A stretch of DNA of 44,249 nucleotides from CALZIK01 sp046756565 (lineage in GTDB: Bacteria; Acidobacteriota; Thermoanaerobaculia; Multivoradales; JAHEKO01): NCBI GenBank assembly GCA_046756565.1, contig JBHHWO010000019.1, positions 1 to 44,249 of the forward strand, in the 5' to 3' direction. The notes under the pieces were generated by a model. It did no database searches. It was not told where the DNA came from and was given only the letters and a program-made list of their open reading frames with translations. This document shows positions 16,940-24,182 of the stretch, in pieces. The position numbers were made by a program, and so were the translations under genes. Position 1 is the stretch's first letter. Every line of letters starts with the position of its first letter.

Positions 16940-17121
16940 CTAAGTGCGGCGACCTCCTGCAGCCTCCACCGCCGCTCGAGCAGATCGTCGAAAGCGTCCG
17001 CCTGATTCGGCCGCTTTCGAGCGTCGGGCGACGCAAGCGTACTTCAGAGTACGTCGAGGAGCACCGGCGCGAGAACCGGCCGAAGATGGCGCACGATCTC
17101 GACGAAATGCCGAGCGGCTAG
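16940..17121. repeat. Intergenic hairpin repeat ending in CTAG at the anti-sigma stop codon
   Basis: This stretch between the YugP-like start and the anti-sigma stop has an 8-base perfect inverted repeat, CGAAAGCG (16989-16996) with CGCTTTCG (17012-17019). A second hairpin is GCGTAC-TTCAGA-GTACGT (17037-17054), followed by CGAGGAG. The second hairpin resembles the core of the elements at 15990-16073. The right end is CTAG (17118-17121), which supplies the TAG stop of the anti-sigma gene. Outer limits are approximate. Confidence 0.5.
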
Positions 17122-17969
17122 AGCAATTGCATGCGCTCGTCGCCGAACAGCAGGGGCTCCATCGAGGGCGCCTCTGGCATCGGATCGGCTTCGAGCGTGA
17201 TCATGATCGCGTCGATCTTGGACGGTCGGCCGCTCACTGTGAGCTCGATCGAGTCCCCGGGCTGTTTCACTCCGAAGATCGGCCCGGGCTGCGTTCCGTC
17301 CTCGGTGGCGAACCAGAGCACGTATTTGCGACCCTGTGAACAGGGTTCGAGCCCTTCGATGCGCAGGAACCACTCGTCCTTGACCGGATGCATGACCACC
17401 ATCCCCACCGCCTTGGCGGCGGAGCTACCCTCCGGTGGCCGCAGAGCGCAAAACTCAGAGCCGGGAGCGGTGACCAGCTCCAGCCGCGAGCGCATCTCCG
17501 ACAACATCCCTCGCGAAGTCGCGAGCTCGGCCTCGGTCGAGCGGGCCCGATCGAGCTGTGACGAAAGCTCGGCGATCTGGGTCTGCTGCCCACGAACCTG
17601 GAGCACCAGCCAGCCCGTGGCCACCATCATCACGAAGACAACGCTCGCAGCGAGCGGCAGGAGCCAGTTGAAGCTTCCGCTCACCGCCGAACCGGATGGC
17701 GTGATCCCTGAGTCGTCGCCAGCGCGTGCGGCCGCGGTGGTCTCGCCGACGGCCTCGAGGATTCGCTCCCTGATCGCGGGAGACGGCGCCACCGGCTCGA
17801 TGCCGTAGGACAGAAGGCCCAAGACCTCCAGAAAGGCGCGCCGCTCGCGGGCGATCTCCTGGGCATCCCGGTCAGGTCCGGACTCGAGCGCTTCCTCGCC
17901 ACCTGACGCCAGGAGGTCGAGTATCAGCCGGTCCTCGGAGCTCGGTTCGTGATGATCGCTATCGCTCAA
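17118..17969 (-). CDS. Anti-sigma factor with RskA-type C-terminal domain
   Basis: A 283-residue single-pass membrane protein. The cytoplasmic N-terminal third (residues 1-110) would hold the sigma factor. A membrane helix follows (WLLPLAASVVFVMMVATGWLVLQV, about 120-145), then a coiled-coil-like segment (LSSQLDRARSTEAELATSRGMLSEM), and an extracytoplasmic RskA-like beta domain with GMVVMHPVKDEWFLRIEGLEPCSQGRKYVLWF. In this family regulated proteolysis of the anti-sigma releases the sigma factor. The start overlaps the sigma gene stop by 4 bases (ATGA), so the pair is translationally coupled. Its TAG stop lies in the CTAG end of an intergenic repeat. Confidence 0.87.
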   Translation of the reverse strand: MSDSDHHEPSSEDRLILDLLASGGEEALESGPDRDAQEIARERRAFLEVLGLLSYGIEPVAPSPAIRERILEAVGETTAAARAGDDSGITPSGSAVSGSFNWLLPLAASVVFVMMVATGWLVLQVRGQQTQIAELSSQLDRARSTEAELATSRGMLSEMRSRLELVTAPGSEFCALRPPEGSSAAKAVGMVVMHPVKDEWFLRIEGLEPCSQGRKYVLWFATEDGTQPGPIFGVKQPGDSIELTVSGRPSKIDAIMITLEADPMPEAPSMEPLLFGDERMQLL

Positions 17970-18562
17970 AGTAGTTCCTCAATCTCGTTGGCCATCGCTT
18001 GCCGCAGCTTCTTCATGGCCAGCAGTGTTCTCGTCTTTACGGTTCCCAGGGGCGTGCCGGTCGCTTCCGCTACCTCGCGCTGCGTCATTCCCCTGTAGTA
18101 CGCCATCTCGAGCACTTCTCTTTGTTCGGGGGGCAGGGCCGACAACTCCGCTTGCAGCCGTTTGCGCCGCTCATCCATCAATACGTTCGCCATGCCCTCG
18201 GGGGATGTATGCGGATTGGGATTCTCCCGCCGCGCTTCGGTCGCGGTCCGAAGCTTGACGTTTCGGCTCCGTAACCGGTCGATCGAACGGCTGCGGGTGA
18301 TCAGCACCAGCCAAGTCGACACCGAGGATCGGGAGCGCTGGTACCGCCCCGCTTGCTTCCAGACCTGGACGAACACTTCCTGCAGCACTTCTTCTCCGTC
18401 GGCCGGGTCTCCCAGGATCTTCGTGGCCAGGCCCAGGAGCATTCCCGAAAACCGACCGTAGAGGTCGGCCAGCGCCGCCGAATCGCCCGCAGCTATGCGT
18501 TCGACCAGTTCGACCTCGTGAGGCACCTGGCGCGCCTGAGTCGTTTCGCTGGAGGGTTTCAT
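17966..18562 (-). CDS. ECF-type RNA polymerase sigma factor (SigK-like)
   Basis: A 198-residue group 4 sigma factor. Region 2 reads ALADLYGRFSGMLLGLATKILGDPADGEEVLQEVFVQVWKQAGRY, and region 4 reads LPPEQREVLEMAYYRGMTQREVAEATGTPLGTVKTRTLLAMKKLR with a helix-turn-helix that recognises the -35 element. The cognate anti-sigma factor is encoded immediately downstream with a 4-base overlap. ATG at 18562 (MKPSSET) is preferred to the ATG at 18601, which would overlap the start of the divergent gene. Divergent genes at 18595 could be part of its regulon, but no promoter motif can be assigned. Confidence 0.93.
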   Translation of the reverse strand: MKPSSETTQARQVPHEVELVERIAAGDSAALADLYGRFSGMLLGLATKILGDPADGEEVLQEVFVQVWKQAGRYQRSRSSVSTWLVLITRSRSIDRLRSRNVKLRTATEARRENPNPHTSPEGMANVLMDERRKRLQAELSALPPEQREVLEMAYYRGMTQREVAEATGTPLGTVKTRTLLAMKKLRQAMANEIEELL

Positions 18563-18594
18563 CGGAAATAACGAGGGCGGCTCGCTACGATAGC

Positions 18595-19101
18595 ATGGCA
18601 AAAATGGCCGAAGACCACGCGCCAGTCATTGCCGTCGTCGGTGGCGCCGCGAGTACCCGAGAAGTTGGCATCCTGGCATTCGAGGTCGGCCGCCAGATCG
18701 CCGCGCGGCAAGGAGTCCTGCTCTGCGGCGGCCGCGGTGGCGTCATGGAACAAGCCGCCAGGGGCGCGAAGGAGAACGGCGGAACGACCCTCGGCGTGCT
18801 GCCGGGGGAGGCCGCGAGCGGCCGCACCAGCTCGTTTCTCAGCCACCGTCTGTTCACCGGTATCGGCCAGGCCCGCAACCAGATCATCGTGCTTTCAGCG
18901 GCCGCCGTGATTGCCGTCGGAGGTGAGTGGGGCACGCTGTCCGAGATCGCCCTCGCACTCAAACACCGGGTACCCGTGGTCCTGCTGGAGAGCTTCGACG
19001 TTCGGCTACCGGACGGAGGCGGTGATCCGCTACTCTTCCATGCCGGGACGCCGTCAGACGCGGTCGCGCTCGCGTTCGAGCACCGCCGGGAGCTTCCATG
19101 A
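18595..19101 (+). CDS. SLOG/TIGR00725-family nucleotide-binding protein
   Basis: A 168-residue Rossmann-like protein of the LOG/DprA-related superfamily. Diagnostic parts are IAVVGGAAST near the start, LLCGGRGGVMEQAARGAKENGGTTLGVLPG, TGIGQARNQIIVLSAAAVIAVGGEWGTLSEIALALKHRVPVVLL. These fit the TIGR00725 group, related to molybdenum-cofactor carrier proteins and cytokinin-activating LOG phosphoribohydrolases. The exact LOG motif PGGxGTxxE is GGEWGTLSE here, so LOG activity is uncertain. The gene starts 32 bases from the divergent sigma gene; a second ATG lies at 18604. Its stop overlaps the thioesterase start by 4 bases. Confidence 0.83.
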   Translation: MAKMAEDHAPVIAVVGGAASTREVGILAFEVGRQIAARQGVLLCGGRGGVMEQAARGAKENGGTTLGVLPGEAASGRTSSFLSHRLFTGIGQARNQIIVLSAAAVIAVGGEWGTLSEIALALKHRVPVVLLESFDVRLPDGGGDPLLFHAGTPSDAVALAFEHRRELP

Positions 19102-19493
19102 GCAAAGCCAAGTCTTCATCGAACCGGGGTCCCGCGATCCGGGTCATGATGATGCCTCGCGACACCAACGCCAGAGGCACCATCTTCGGCGGCATCATCC
19201 TGTCCTATATCGACCAAGCCGGAGCCGTCGAGGCTCACCGGATCACCAGGGGCAATCTCGTCACCGTCGCCATGCGCGAGGTCGAGTTTCACCAGCCGGT
19301 GTTCGTCGGCGACCTGGTGAGCTTCTACGCAGACGTCCTCAAGGTGGGCAGGACCTCGATCACCGTCAAGGTCGCCGTCGAATCCGAGCGCCGTATCCGG
19401 GGAAACAACAAACGGGTCGCGGTCACGGGTGCCGAGGTCGTCTATGTGCACGTCGACGGCGAAGGCAAGCCGACGCCGATCGATCCGAAGTAG
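19098..19493 (+). CDS. Hotdog-fold acyl-CoA thioesterase (YciA-like)
   Basis: A 131-residue cytoplasmic hotdog protein that probably hydrolyses acyl-CoA thioesters. The family pattern is RVMMMPRDTNARGTIFGGIILSYIDQAGAVEAHRI, with the conserved N..GtifGG and Asp, followed by VTVAMREVEFHQPVFVGDLVSFYADVLKVGRTSITVKVAVES. Length and motifs match YciA-type thioesterases. The ATGA overlap with the upstream SLOG gene indicates co-translation. It ends 3 bases before the convergent tdk stop. Chain-length preference is unknown. Confidence 0.88.
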   Translation: MSKAKSSSNRGPAIRVMMMPRDTNARGTIFGGIILSYIDQAGAVEAHRITRGNLVTVAMREVEFHQPVFVGDLVSFYADVLKVGRTSITVKVAVESERRIRGNNKRVAVTGAEVVYVHVDGEGKPTPIDPK

Positions 19494-19496
19494 AGG

Positions 19497-20072
19497 CTAG
19501 CCGGATTCGTAGGGGACGTAGCACTCGCGGCAGCGGGCCTCGTAGGCCTCGACGTCGCCGACCAGAACCTGATCGTCGCTGCCCGCGATTCGCTGGCTGT
19601 AGGAGGCAGCATTCCCACATCGGACGCAGACCGCATGCGTCTTGTCGACGTACTCGGCGAGCGCCATGATCGCGGGCATCGGCCCGAACGGCCGACGCAG
19701 GTAGTCCTGATCCAGGCCCGCGACGATGACTCTCAACCCCTGGTCGGCCAGCTCGGTCACCAGTTCCACCAGGCCTTCGTCGAAGAACTGCGCCTCGTCG
19801 ATGCCCAGCACCTCGACGTCGTTGCCGAGGGCTTCGCGAAGTGCAGCACTGTCGGCGACCGACTCGGCAGCCACCTCCCGGGAGTCGCGGGTAATCAAAA
19901 CCTCCGGCGGGTGGCGCGAATCCGTGACGGGCTTGAACACCTGGATCTTCTGTCGGGCGATCTGCGCCCTCACCAGCCGGCGAACCAGCTCTTCGCTCTT
20001 GCCGGAGAACATGCCGCCCGAGATCACCTCGATCTGCCCGCGGGAGCGATCGTGGAGCTTCCGTACATTCAT
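19497..20072 (-). CDS. tdk: Thymidine kinase
   Basis: Phosphorylates thymidine to dTMP in salvage. The 191-residue type II enzyme shows the P-loop GGMFSGKSEEL, QIARQKIQVFKPVTDSR, the Walker-B-like VEVLGIDEAQFFDEGL with catalytic Glu, LIVAGLDQDYLRRPFG-type lasso segment (here VIVAGLDQDYLRRPF), and a zinc site formed by CVRC and CREC pairs. Length is normal. The N-terminal dozen residues are unremarkable. It is convergent with the thioesterase gene and has no close co-directional partner. Confidence 0.95.
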   Translation of the reverse strand: MNVRKLHDRSRGQIEVISGGMFSGKSEELVRRLVRAQIARQKIQVFKPVTDSRHPPEVLITRDSREVAAESVADSAALREALGNDVEVLGIDEAQFFDEGLVELVTELADQGLRVIVAGLDQDYLRRPFGPMPAIMALAEYVDKTHAVCVRCGNAASYSQRIAGSDDQVLVGDVEAYEARCRECYVPYESG

Positions 20073-20200
20073 GGCCGCGCGGGAATGTATCGCACCGGGA
20101 GGCCTCTGTCATGCCCGATTTAGGCGGTCGGCCCCGGCGCGCCGTTCCGTGGATTGCCCAGACCCTCGCCGCCGAGGGAATCTCTGGTTGCCTGCGGTTG

Positions 20201-20229
20201 TTGACTTGAACGGAGCCCCTGACTAAGGT
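20201..20229 (+). promoter_or_regulatory. Candidate sigma70-type promoter for the IscA-like gene
   Basis: TTGACT at 20201-20206 and TAAGGT at 20224-20229 are separated by 17 bases, fitting a housekeeping -35/-10 pair. The IscA-like start lies 36 bases downstream and is preceded by AGGAG at 20252-20256. This is a motif reading only. Confidence 0.45.
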
Positions 20230-20265
20230 CCGGAAGGGCTCAGGCCCCTTTCAGGAGATGCCGCA

Positions 20266-20640
20266 ATGACGACCACCGAGACCCACAACGAAACCGCAGC
20301 AACGACCAGCTTCCCGATCCAGCTGACTCCGAAAGCCGTGCAGATGGTGAAGATGACCCGGGAAGCGGAGCAGCTGGACGCAGCCTCCGGCCTCCGGATC
20401 GCGGTACGAGGCGGGGGCTGCAGTGGCTTCGAGTACGCCCTGGATTTCGAGCTCGAGCCTCGCGACACCGACTGGATTCATGAATTCGACGGCCTTTCGG
20501 TGTTCGTCGATCCGGTGAGCGCCAGGTATCTCACCGGCACCGAAATCGACTACGTACTCGGTCCGACCGGCTCCGGTTTCAAGTTCAGCAATCCGAAAGC
20601 CACCGGCAGCTGCGGCTGCGGCTCGTCGTTCTCGGTCTGA
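20266..20640 (+). CDS. Iron-sulfur cluster assembly protein, IscA/ErpA/SufA type
   Basis: A 124-residue A-type carrier that accepts Fe-S clusters from a scaffold and delivers them to target enzymes. It contains IQLTPKAVQMVKMTRE, the first ligand Cys in IAVRGGGCSGFEYALDFE, FDGLSVFVDPVSARYLTGTEIDYV, and the C-terminal CGCG pair in GSCGCGSSFSV. The N-terminal 15 residues are Thr/Glu-rich. It cannot be told from sequence which of IscA, ErpA or SufA it corresponds to. A promoter-like sequence lies upstream. The convergent neighbour encodes YgfZ, which also works in Fe-S maturation, so the pair may be functionally linked. Confidence 0.92.
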   Translation: MTTTETHNETAATTSFPIQLTPKAVQMVKMTREAEQLDAASGLRIAVRGGGCSGFEYALDFELEPRDTDWIHEFDGLSVFVDPVSARYLTGTEIDYVLGPTGSGFKFSNPKATGSCGCGSSFSV

Positions 20641-20679
20641 ACGGGCACCCGGGAGGCGGTAACTCGCTACCGGCAACCG

Positions 20680-21675
20680 CTACGCGTTAGCACCGAACGG
20701 CAGCTCCACCAGCCGGCAGCTCCCGAAAGGAGTCGTGAGAGTCGTGCCCGGCTCCGCCTTGTGATGCACGATTCCAAGGCCAATCGGTCGTTCGTGCAGG
20801 GGCGAGTAGGCGATGCTGGAGGCCGCGCCGACCCCGTCCCCCTCGAGCTCGAGGGCGGCGCCGGCCTGCGGCTCGTCGTTGGGCTCGAAGACGAGTCCGC
20901 GAAGACTCCGGTTGACCTTGCCGCGAAAGTGGATTCGCGCGATCACTTCCTGGCCGAGATAGCAGCCCTTGTCGTAGCTGACCGCCCAGTCCTCGATACC
21001 GCTTTCCTGGGGGAAGCTCGCCTCGGTCGCTTCGCCAGGCGCCAGATCCGGGGTGAACCAGGGAATGCCTTCTTCGATTCGAACCGTGGCCATCGCCGAC
21101 GCGCCTACGCTTCGCACTCCCGCCTCAGCCAGGGACTGCCCTAGCTCCGAGACGATCGCGGCGTTCCCGGCCATGACCACCGAAGGAACACCCAAGCGCC
21201 GGTCCCCACGAACCAGAACGCCGGCGTCATCGCGGGCGATGCTCTCGCCGTTCCAGGCTTGCGGAACGGCTCCGACTCCCAGGACGTCAGCCAGGGGACC
21301 ATCGATCGCAGGTCCGGCCAGCCGAGTCGTCAGCCAACCGGGCACCTGTTCGATCTCGACCCGATCGGCGACTACGTACTTGAGCATGTGCTCGCGGATC
21401 GTCGCTCCGCACTCGGCGGGCAGCTCGACCCACAGCGTATCCTCGGTCGCAAGAAAGACGGCGTCCGCGATGATCTTGCCCTTGGGGTCGGTGAAGAAGC
21501 CATAGACTCCCTCGCCGGCCTCGAGCGAGCGCAGATCGCAGCTCACCATGGCGTTGGCGAATCGGAGCCGGTCCGCTCCGGCGAGCCGTAGCCAGTCGGC
21601 CTTCCAGCCGCTACACCATGCGGCCCCGTGCCGCAGCGCATCGTAGTCGGCAGAATCCGGAATTGACGTATTCAC
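20680..21675 (-). CDS. ygfZ: Folate-binding protein YgfZ (GcvT-like)
   Basis: A 331-residue relative of aminomethyltransferase GcvT that supports maturation or repair of certain Fe-S enzymes with folate. The diagnostic signature K-G-C-Y-x-G-Q-E is present in VSYDKGCYLGQEVIARIHFRGKVNRSLRGLVF. Upstream are LRLAGADRLRFANAMVSCDLRSLEAGEGVYGFFTDPKGKIIADAVF and the C-terminal barrel with RPIGLGIVHHKAEPG. Length is normal. It lies tail-to-tail with the IscA-like gene and head-to-head, 8 bases from the longest reading, with the following hydrolase. Confidence 0.92.
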   Translation of the reverse strand: MNTSIPDSADYDALRHGAAWCSGWKADWLRLAGADRLRFANAMVSCDLRSLEAGEGVYGFFTDPKGKIIADAVFLATEDTLWVELPAECGATIREHMLKYVVADRVEIEQVPGWLTTRLAGPAIDGPLADVLGVGAVPQAWNGESIARDDAGVLVRGDRRLGVPSVVMAGNAAIVSELGQSLAEAGVRSVGASAMATVRIEEGIPWFTPDLAPGEATEASFPQESGIEDWAVSYDKGCYLGQEVIARIHFRGKVNRSLRGLVFEPNDEPQAGAALELEGDGVGAASSIAYSPLHERPIGLGIVHHKAEPGTTLTTPFGSCRLVELPFGANA

Positions 21676-21844
21676 AGGTTCATTGTCGGGAGAGTTTCAG
21701 ATTGCCGTGCCACCGAGAATCGAGCCCGATCGGGTGTTCTCCCGAGCGATCGATGACGGTAGGATAACGCCTTCCAATCGACTGGCGGCCGCCCGAGCGA
21801 TCCGTTCGCTCGATTTCGACGGTCGTCTCTCCTCCAGAGATTCA

Positions 21845-22675
21845 ATGCCGACCGCCGAGCTGTTTCGTCATCGCATCCATGAGCGCAACTTGCACGGAGT
21901 TGTCCACCTTCCCGACGAACGGGGTGTGAGGCCCGCGGTGGTGATATGCCATGGCTTCAAGGGCTTCATGGACTGGGGTTTCTTCCCGTATCTGGCCGAC
22001 CTTCTGGCGGCGCGCGGCTTCGTCGCGATCCGCTTCAACTTCTCCGGATCGGGAATGAAGCCCGGCGACGAGCTGGTCACCGATACGGAGGCGTTTCGTC
22101 TCGCCACCCTTTCGAAGGACGTCGCCGAGCTGCGTTCGATCATTGGAGCTGTGGGTAGCGAGATAGCTCACCACATCGCCGACCCGAAGCGAATAGCCGT
22201 TCTGGGCCACAGCCGGGGCGGAGGAACATCTCTCCTGGCGGCGGCCAGCCTCCCCCTGAAAGCGCTGGTGACCTGGTCGGCGGTCGCCGAGTTCAATCGC
22301 TTGAGTCCCGAGGAGAACGCCGCCTGGCGCGAGCACGGCTCGATTCCGGTCGTCAACACCCGCACGGGTCAGGAGCTCGAGATCGGCAAGGAGGTCCTGG
22401 ACGATCTCGAAGCGAACTCCGAGAAGCTCGACATCCAGGCCGCGGCGCGCGCCCGCACCGCACCGTGGCTGATCGTTCACGGCGAGGACGACGAGACCGT
22501 GCCGGTAGAGGAAGCCGAGACTCTGGCCGCCGACGCCGAAGCCCCGGTTTCACTGCTTCGAATCCAAGAGGCCTCCCATACGTTCGGCGTCACTCACCCC
22601 TTTGCTGGTCCGACGCCCCAGCTGATCGAAGCCATGAATGCCACCCAGTCCTGGCTGAGACAACATCTGAACTAG
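21845..22675 (+). CDS. Alpha/beta hydrolase (dienelactone-hydrolase-like)
   Basis: A 276-residue predicted serine hydrolase. The fold features are PAVVICHGFKGFMDWGFFPYLADLLAARGFVAIRFNFSGSG, the nucleophile elbow GHSRGGG, the acid in IVHGEDDETVPVEEAE and a His in EASHTFG. These match the dienelactone hydrolase/prolyl-oligopeptidase-like group acting on small esters or acyl chains. ATG at 21845 is chosen because the core begins soon after; the frame stays open to a TTG at 21683, whose extra residues are not family-like. The rhodanese-like gene follows 26 bases downstream in the same direction. Confidence 0.83.
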   Translation: MPTAELFRHRIHERNLHGVVHLPDERGVRPAVVICHGFKGFMDWGFFPYLADLLAARGFVAIRFNFSGSGMKPGDELVTDTEAFRLATLSKDVAELRSIIGAVGSEIAHHIADPKRIAVLGHSRGGGTSLLAAASLPLKALVTWSAVAEFNRLSPEENAAWREHGSIPVVNTRTGQELEIGKEVLDDLEANSEKLDIQAAARARTAPWLIVHGEDDETVPVEEAETLAADAEAPVSLLRIQEASHTFGVTHPFAGPTPQLIEAMNATQSWLRQHLN

Positions 22676-22701
22676 ACCGTTATTCGCATCGAGGAGTCGA
22701 G

Positions 22702-23058
22702 ATGGACATGCACTTCGAAGGCGTCGTCTTTCACACCTATGCCGACGAGCTCGCCCGGCGCGTCGAGCACGCGTACCCGCCTTTCGCGATACTTGACGTT
22801 CGCTCCCAGGCCGAGCACGACCGACTGAGGATTCCGGGGAGCCTTCGCGTCGATGCCGACGAGCTGACGAGCTTTCCCGAAGGTATCGGCGAGAGCACCG
22901 AGCTGTTCGTGGTCGGCGCCCGCCACACCGACAACGAGGTGCGCGCCGCCGCGCTCGCACTCAAAGAACTCGGTGCACGTAGGGTTGTCGAGCTGACCGG
23001 CGGGCTCTGGGAGTGGGTGCGCCGGGGCCTTCCCCTCGAGGGCTCGCAGGCGGCCTAG
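22702..23058 (+). CDS. Rhodanese-like domain protein lacking the active-site Cys
   Basis: A 118-residue single rhodanese domain: AYPPFAILDVRSQAEHDRLRIPGSLRVDADELTSFP, then ELFVVGARHTDNEVRAAALALKELGARRVVELTGGLWEWVRRGLPLE. The active loop that normally starts with Cys (YCxxGxRS) reads VVGARHTDN, so sulfur transfer by the usual mechanism is not expected. It may be a binding or regulatory domain. ATG at 22702 has GAGGAG five bases upstream. The TAG stop is part of the CTAG left end of the palindromic repeat at 23055-23220. Confidence 0.78.
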   Translation: MDMHFEGVVFHTYADELARRVEHAYPPFAILDVRSQAEHDRLRIPGSLRVDADELTSFPEGIGESTELFVVGARHTDNEVRAAALALKELGARRVVELTGGLWEWVRRGLPLEGSQAA

Positions 23059-23220
23059 TGTCCCGTGCGGCAAGTTCCTTTACATTCGAGCGGTGCTGCA
23101 TCCCGCTGGGCGGCGTTGCTCCTCTGTCGAATATGCCCGATATTCTCAGTCGTCGCGCCTTGCCCAGCGCACGCTTCACCGCTCTCGGTGTGGCAACGAA
23201 CTTACCGCACGGGACACTAG
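23055..23220. repeat. CTAG-bounded palindromic element, copy C (166 bases)
   Basis: Left end CTAGTGTCCCGTGCGG-C-AAGTTC and right end, on the other strand, CTAGTGTCCCGTGCGG-T-AAGTTC give 23-base terminal inverted repeats with one mismatch. Further inside, GAGCGGTG and CGCTGGGC recur in both arms. The centre is GAATAT-GCCCG-ATATTC (23129-23145), flanked by GTTGCTCCTC on the left and GTCGTCGCGCC on the right. It sits exactly between two convergent genes: its first CTAG holds the stop of the rhodanese-like gene and its last CTAG the stop of the 88-residue gene. It encodes nothing. Confidence 0.88.
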
Positions 23221-23483
23221 CCGGACTCGGGTAGACCGTCGACCTGGAAGATCTCGAACCCGCCCGCCGAGGATCGCATCTTCACGTCTACGCGGCGAAG
23301 CTCGGCGGTCTCCAGATCCAGCGCGCGGCGCACGGTCATCACGAACGAGGACCCGAAGATCCCGGGCCGGTCCGGCTCTTCGACCGCCTTGTGCTCGCGC
23401 ACGCCGTCGATCAGATCGCGCTCCTCGACGAAACTCGCCTCGAGCGCTCGCTTGACGTCTTCGGTGATCGAGTAGGTGCTCAC
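23217..23483 (-). CDS. Small protein of unknown function (88 residues)
   Basis: A soluble, mixed-charge protein with no membrane segment or recognised motif: MSTYSITEDVKRALEASFVEERDLIDGV at the start, VMTVRRALDLETAELRRVDVKMRSSAGGFEIFQVDG in the second half. It probably forms a small alpha/beta domain. It starts 3 bases after the HAD gene stop, so it is likely translated from the same transcript. Its TAG stop lies inside the terminal CTAG of the palindromic repeat. I do not recognise the family. Confidence 0.6.
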   Translation of the reverse strand: MSTYSITEDVKRALEASFVEERDLIDGVREHKAVEEPDRPGIFGSSFVMTVRRALDLETAELRRVDVKMRSSAGGFEIFQVDGLPESG

Positions 23484-23486
23484 TGG

Positions 23487-24182
23487 CTAGCGAGTCAGAC
23501 CGAGAAGGCTGTCGGCATCGATTTCGGCCAGGCTCGAGACCACCAGATCAGCGCCCGCCCCTCGCAGCTCGTCCTGGCTCGTACTCCCCGTCGCCACACC
23601 CACCGAGGCCATACCGCAGGCCTTCGCGCAAGCCACGTCGAGTGCGGTGTCACCAATTATAACCGTTTGCTCGGCCTCGATCGCTCTACCGGTCGATTCT
23701 TCGGCTCGATTCCTCGCAAGCAGCGGGAGTCGGCTACGATCCGGCTGCTCGTCGCCGAACGCACCCACTTCGAAGTACCCGTCGAGACCGTACCGGGAGA
23801 GCTTGATGTCGGCTGCTCCCCTCCAGTTGCCGGTCTGCAGACCCACGATCGCCGACCGCACCGTTACCAGCTCGTCCAGGATCTCTACCACTCCTGGAAG
23901 CACTTTCATGCTCGACTCCGTGAGCATCTCGTCGAGGATGGCGAAGTAGTGCTCTTTCATCGCCGGCAGCCCCGTTTGGATCTCGCGTTCCGAACGGCCG
24001 GCTCGGCTCAGCAGGTCAAAGGCGATCTGGTGATCCGTCTTGCCCGCGAAGCTGTAGCCGTCGAGCGGGCCGGAGGTATCGAAGATCGTCTCGAGGGCAC
24101 GCCCGAAGACGTTGAGCTCGCGCTTGGCAATCGACAGCAGCGTGCCATCGATGTCAAAGAGCAGAAGCTGGGTCACCGCCAC
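23487..24182 (-). CDS. HAD-superfamily phosphatase (phosphoglycolate-phosphatase-like)
   Basis: A 231-residue HAD enzyme. Motif I is LLLFDIDGTLL with both aspartates. Motif II corresponds to AIVGLQTGNWRGAADIKL. Motif IV is EQTVIIGDTALDVACAKACGMASVGVATG, as in Gph-type phosphatases. A helical cap follows motif I (YSFAGKTDHQIAFDLLSRAG). The substrate may be phosphoglycolate or another small phosphate ester. The start overlaps the end of the enoyl-CoA hydratase gene by 10 bases, and the 88-residue gene follows after 3 bases, giving a tight operon end. Confidence 0.87.
   Translation of the reverse strand: MAVTQLLLFDIDGTLLSIAKRELNVFGRALETIFDTSGPLDGYSFAGKTDHQIAFDLLSRAGRSEREIQTGLPAMKEHYFAILDEMLTESSMKVLPGVVEILDELVTVRSAIVGLQTGNWRGAADIKLSRYGLDGYFEVGAFGDEQPDRSRLPLLARNRAEESTGRAIEAEQTVIIGDTALDVACAKACGMASVGVATGSTSQDELRGAGADLVVSSLAEIDADSLLGLTR

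Noticed and set aside
23093..23455. Forward open frame spanning the palindromic element
   Set aside because: It covers a non-coding repeat and the antisense of the 88-residue gene and is Arg/Ser-rich without motifs.
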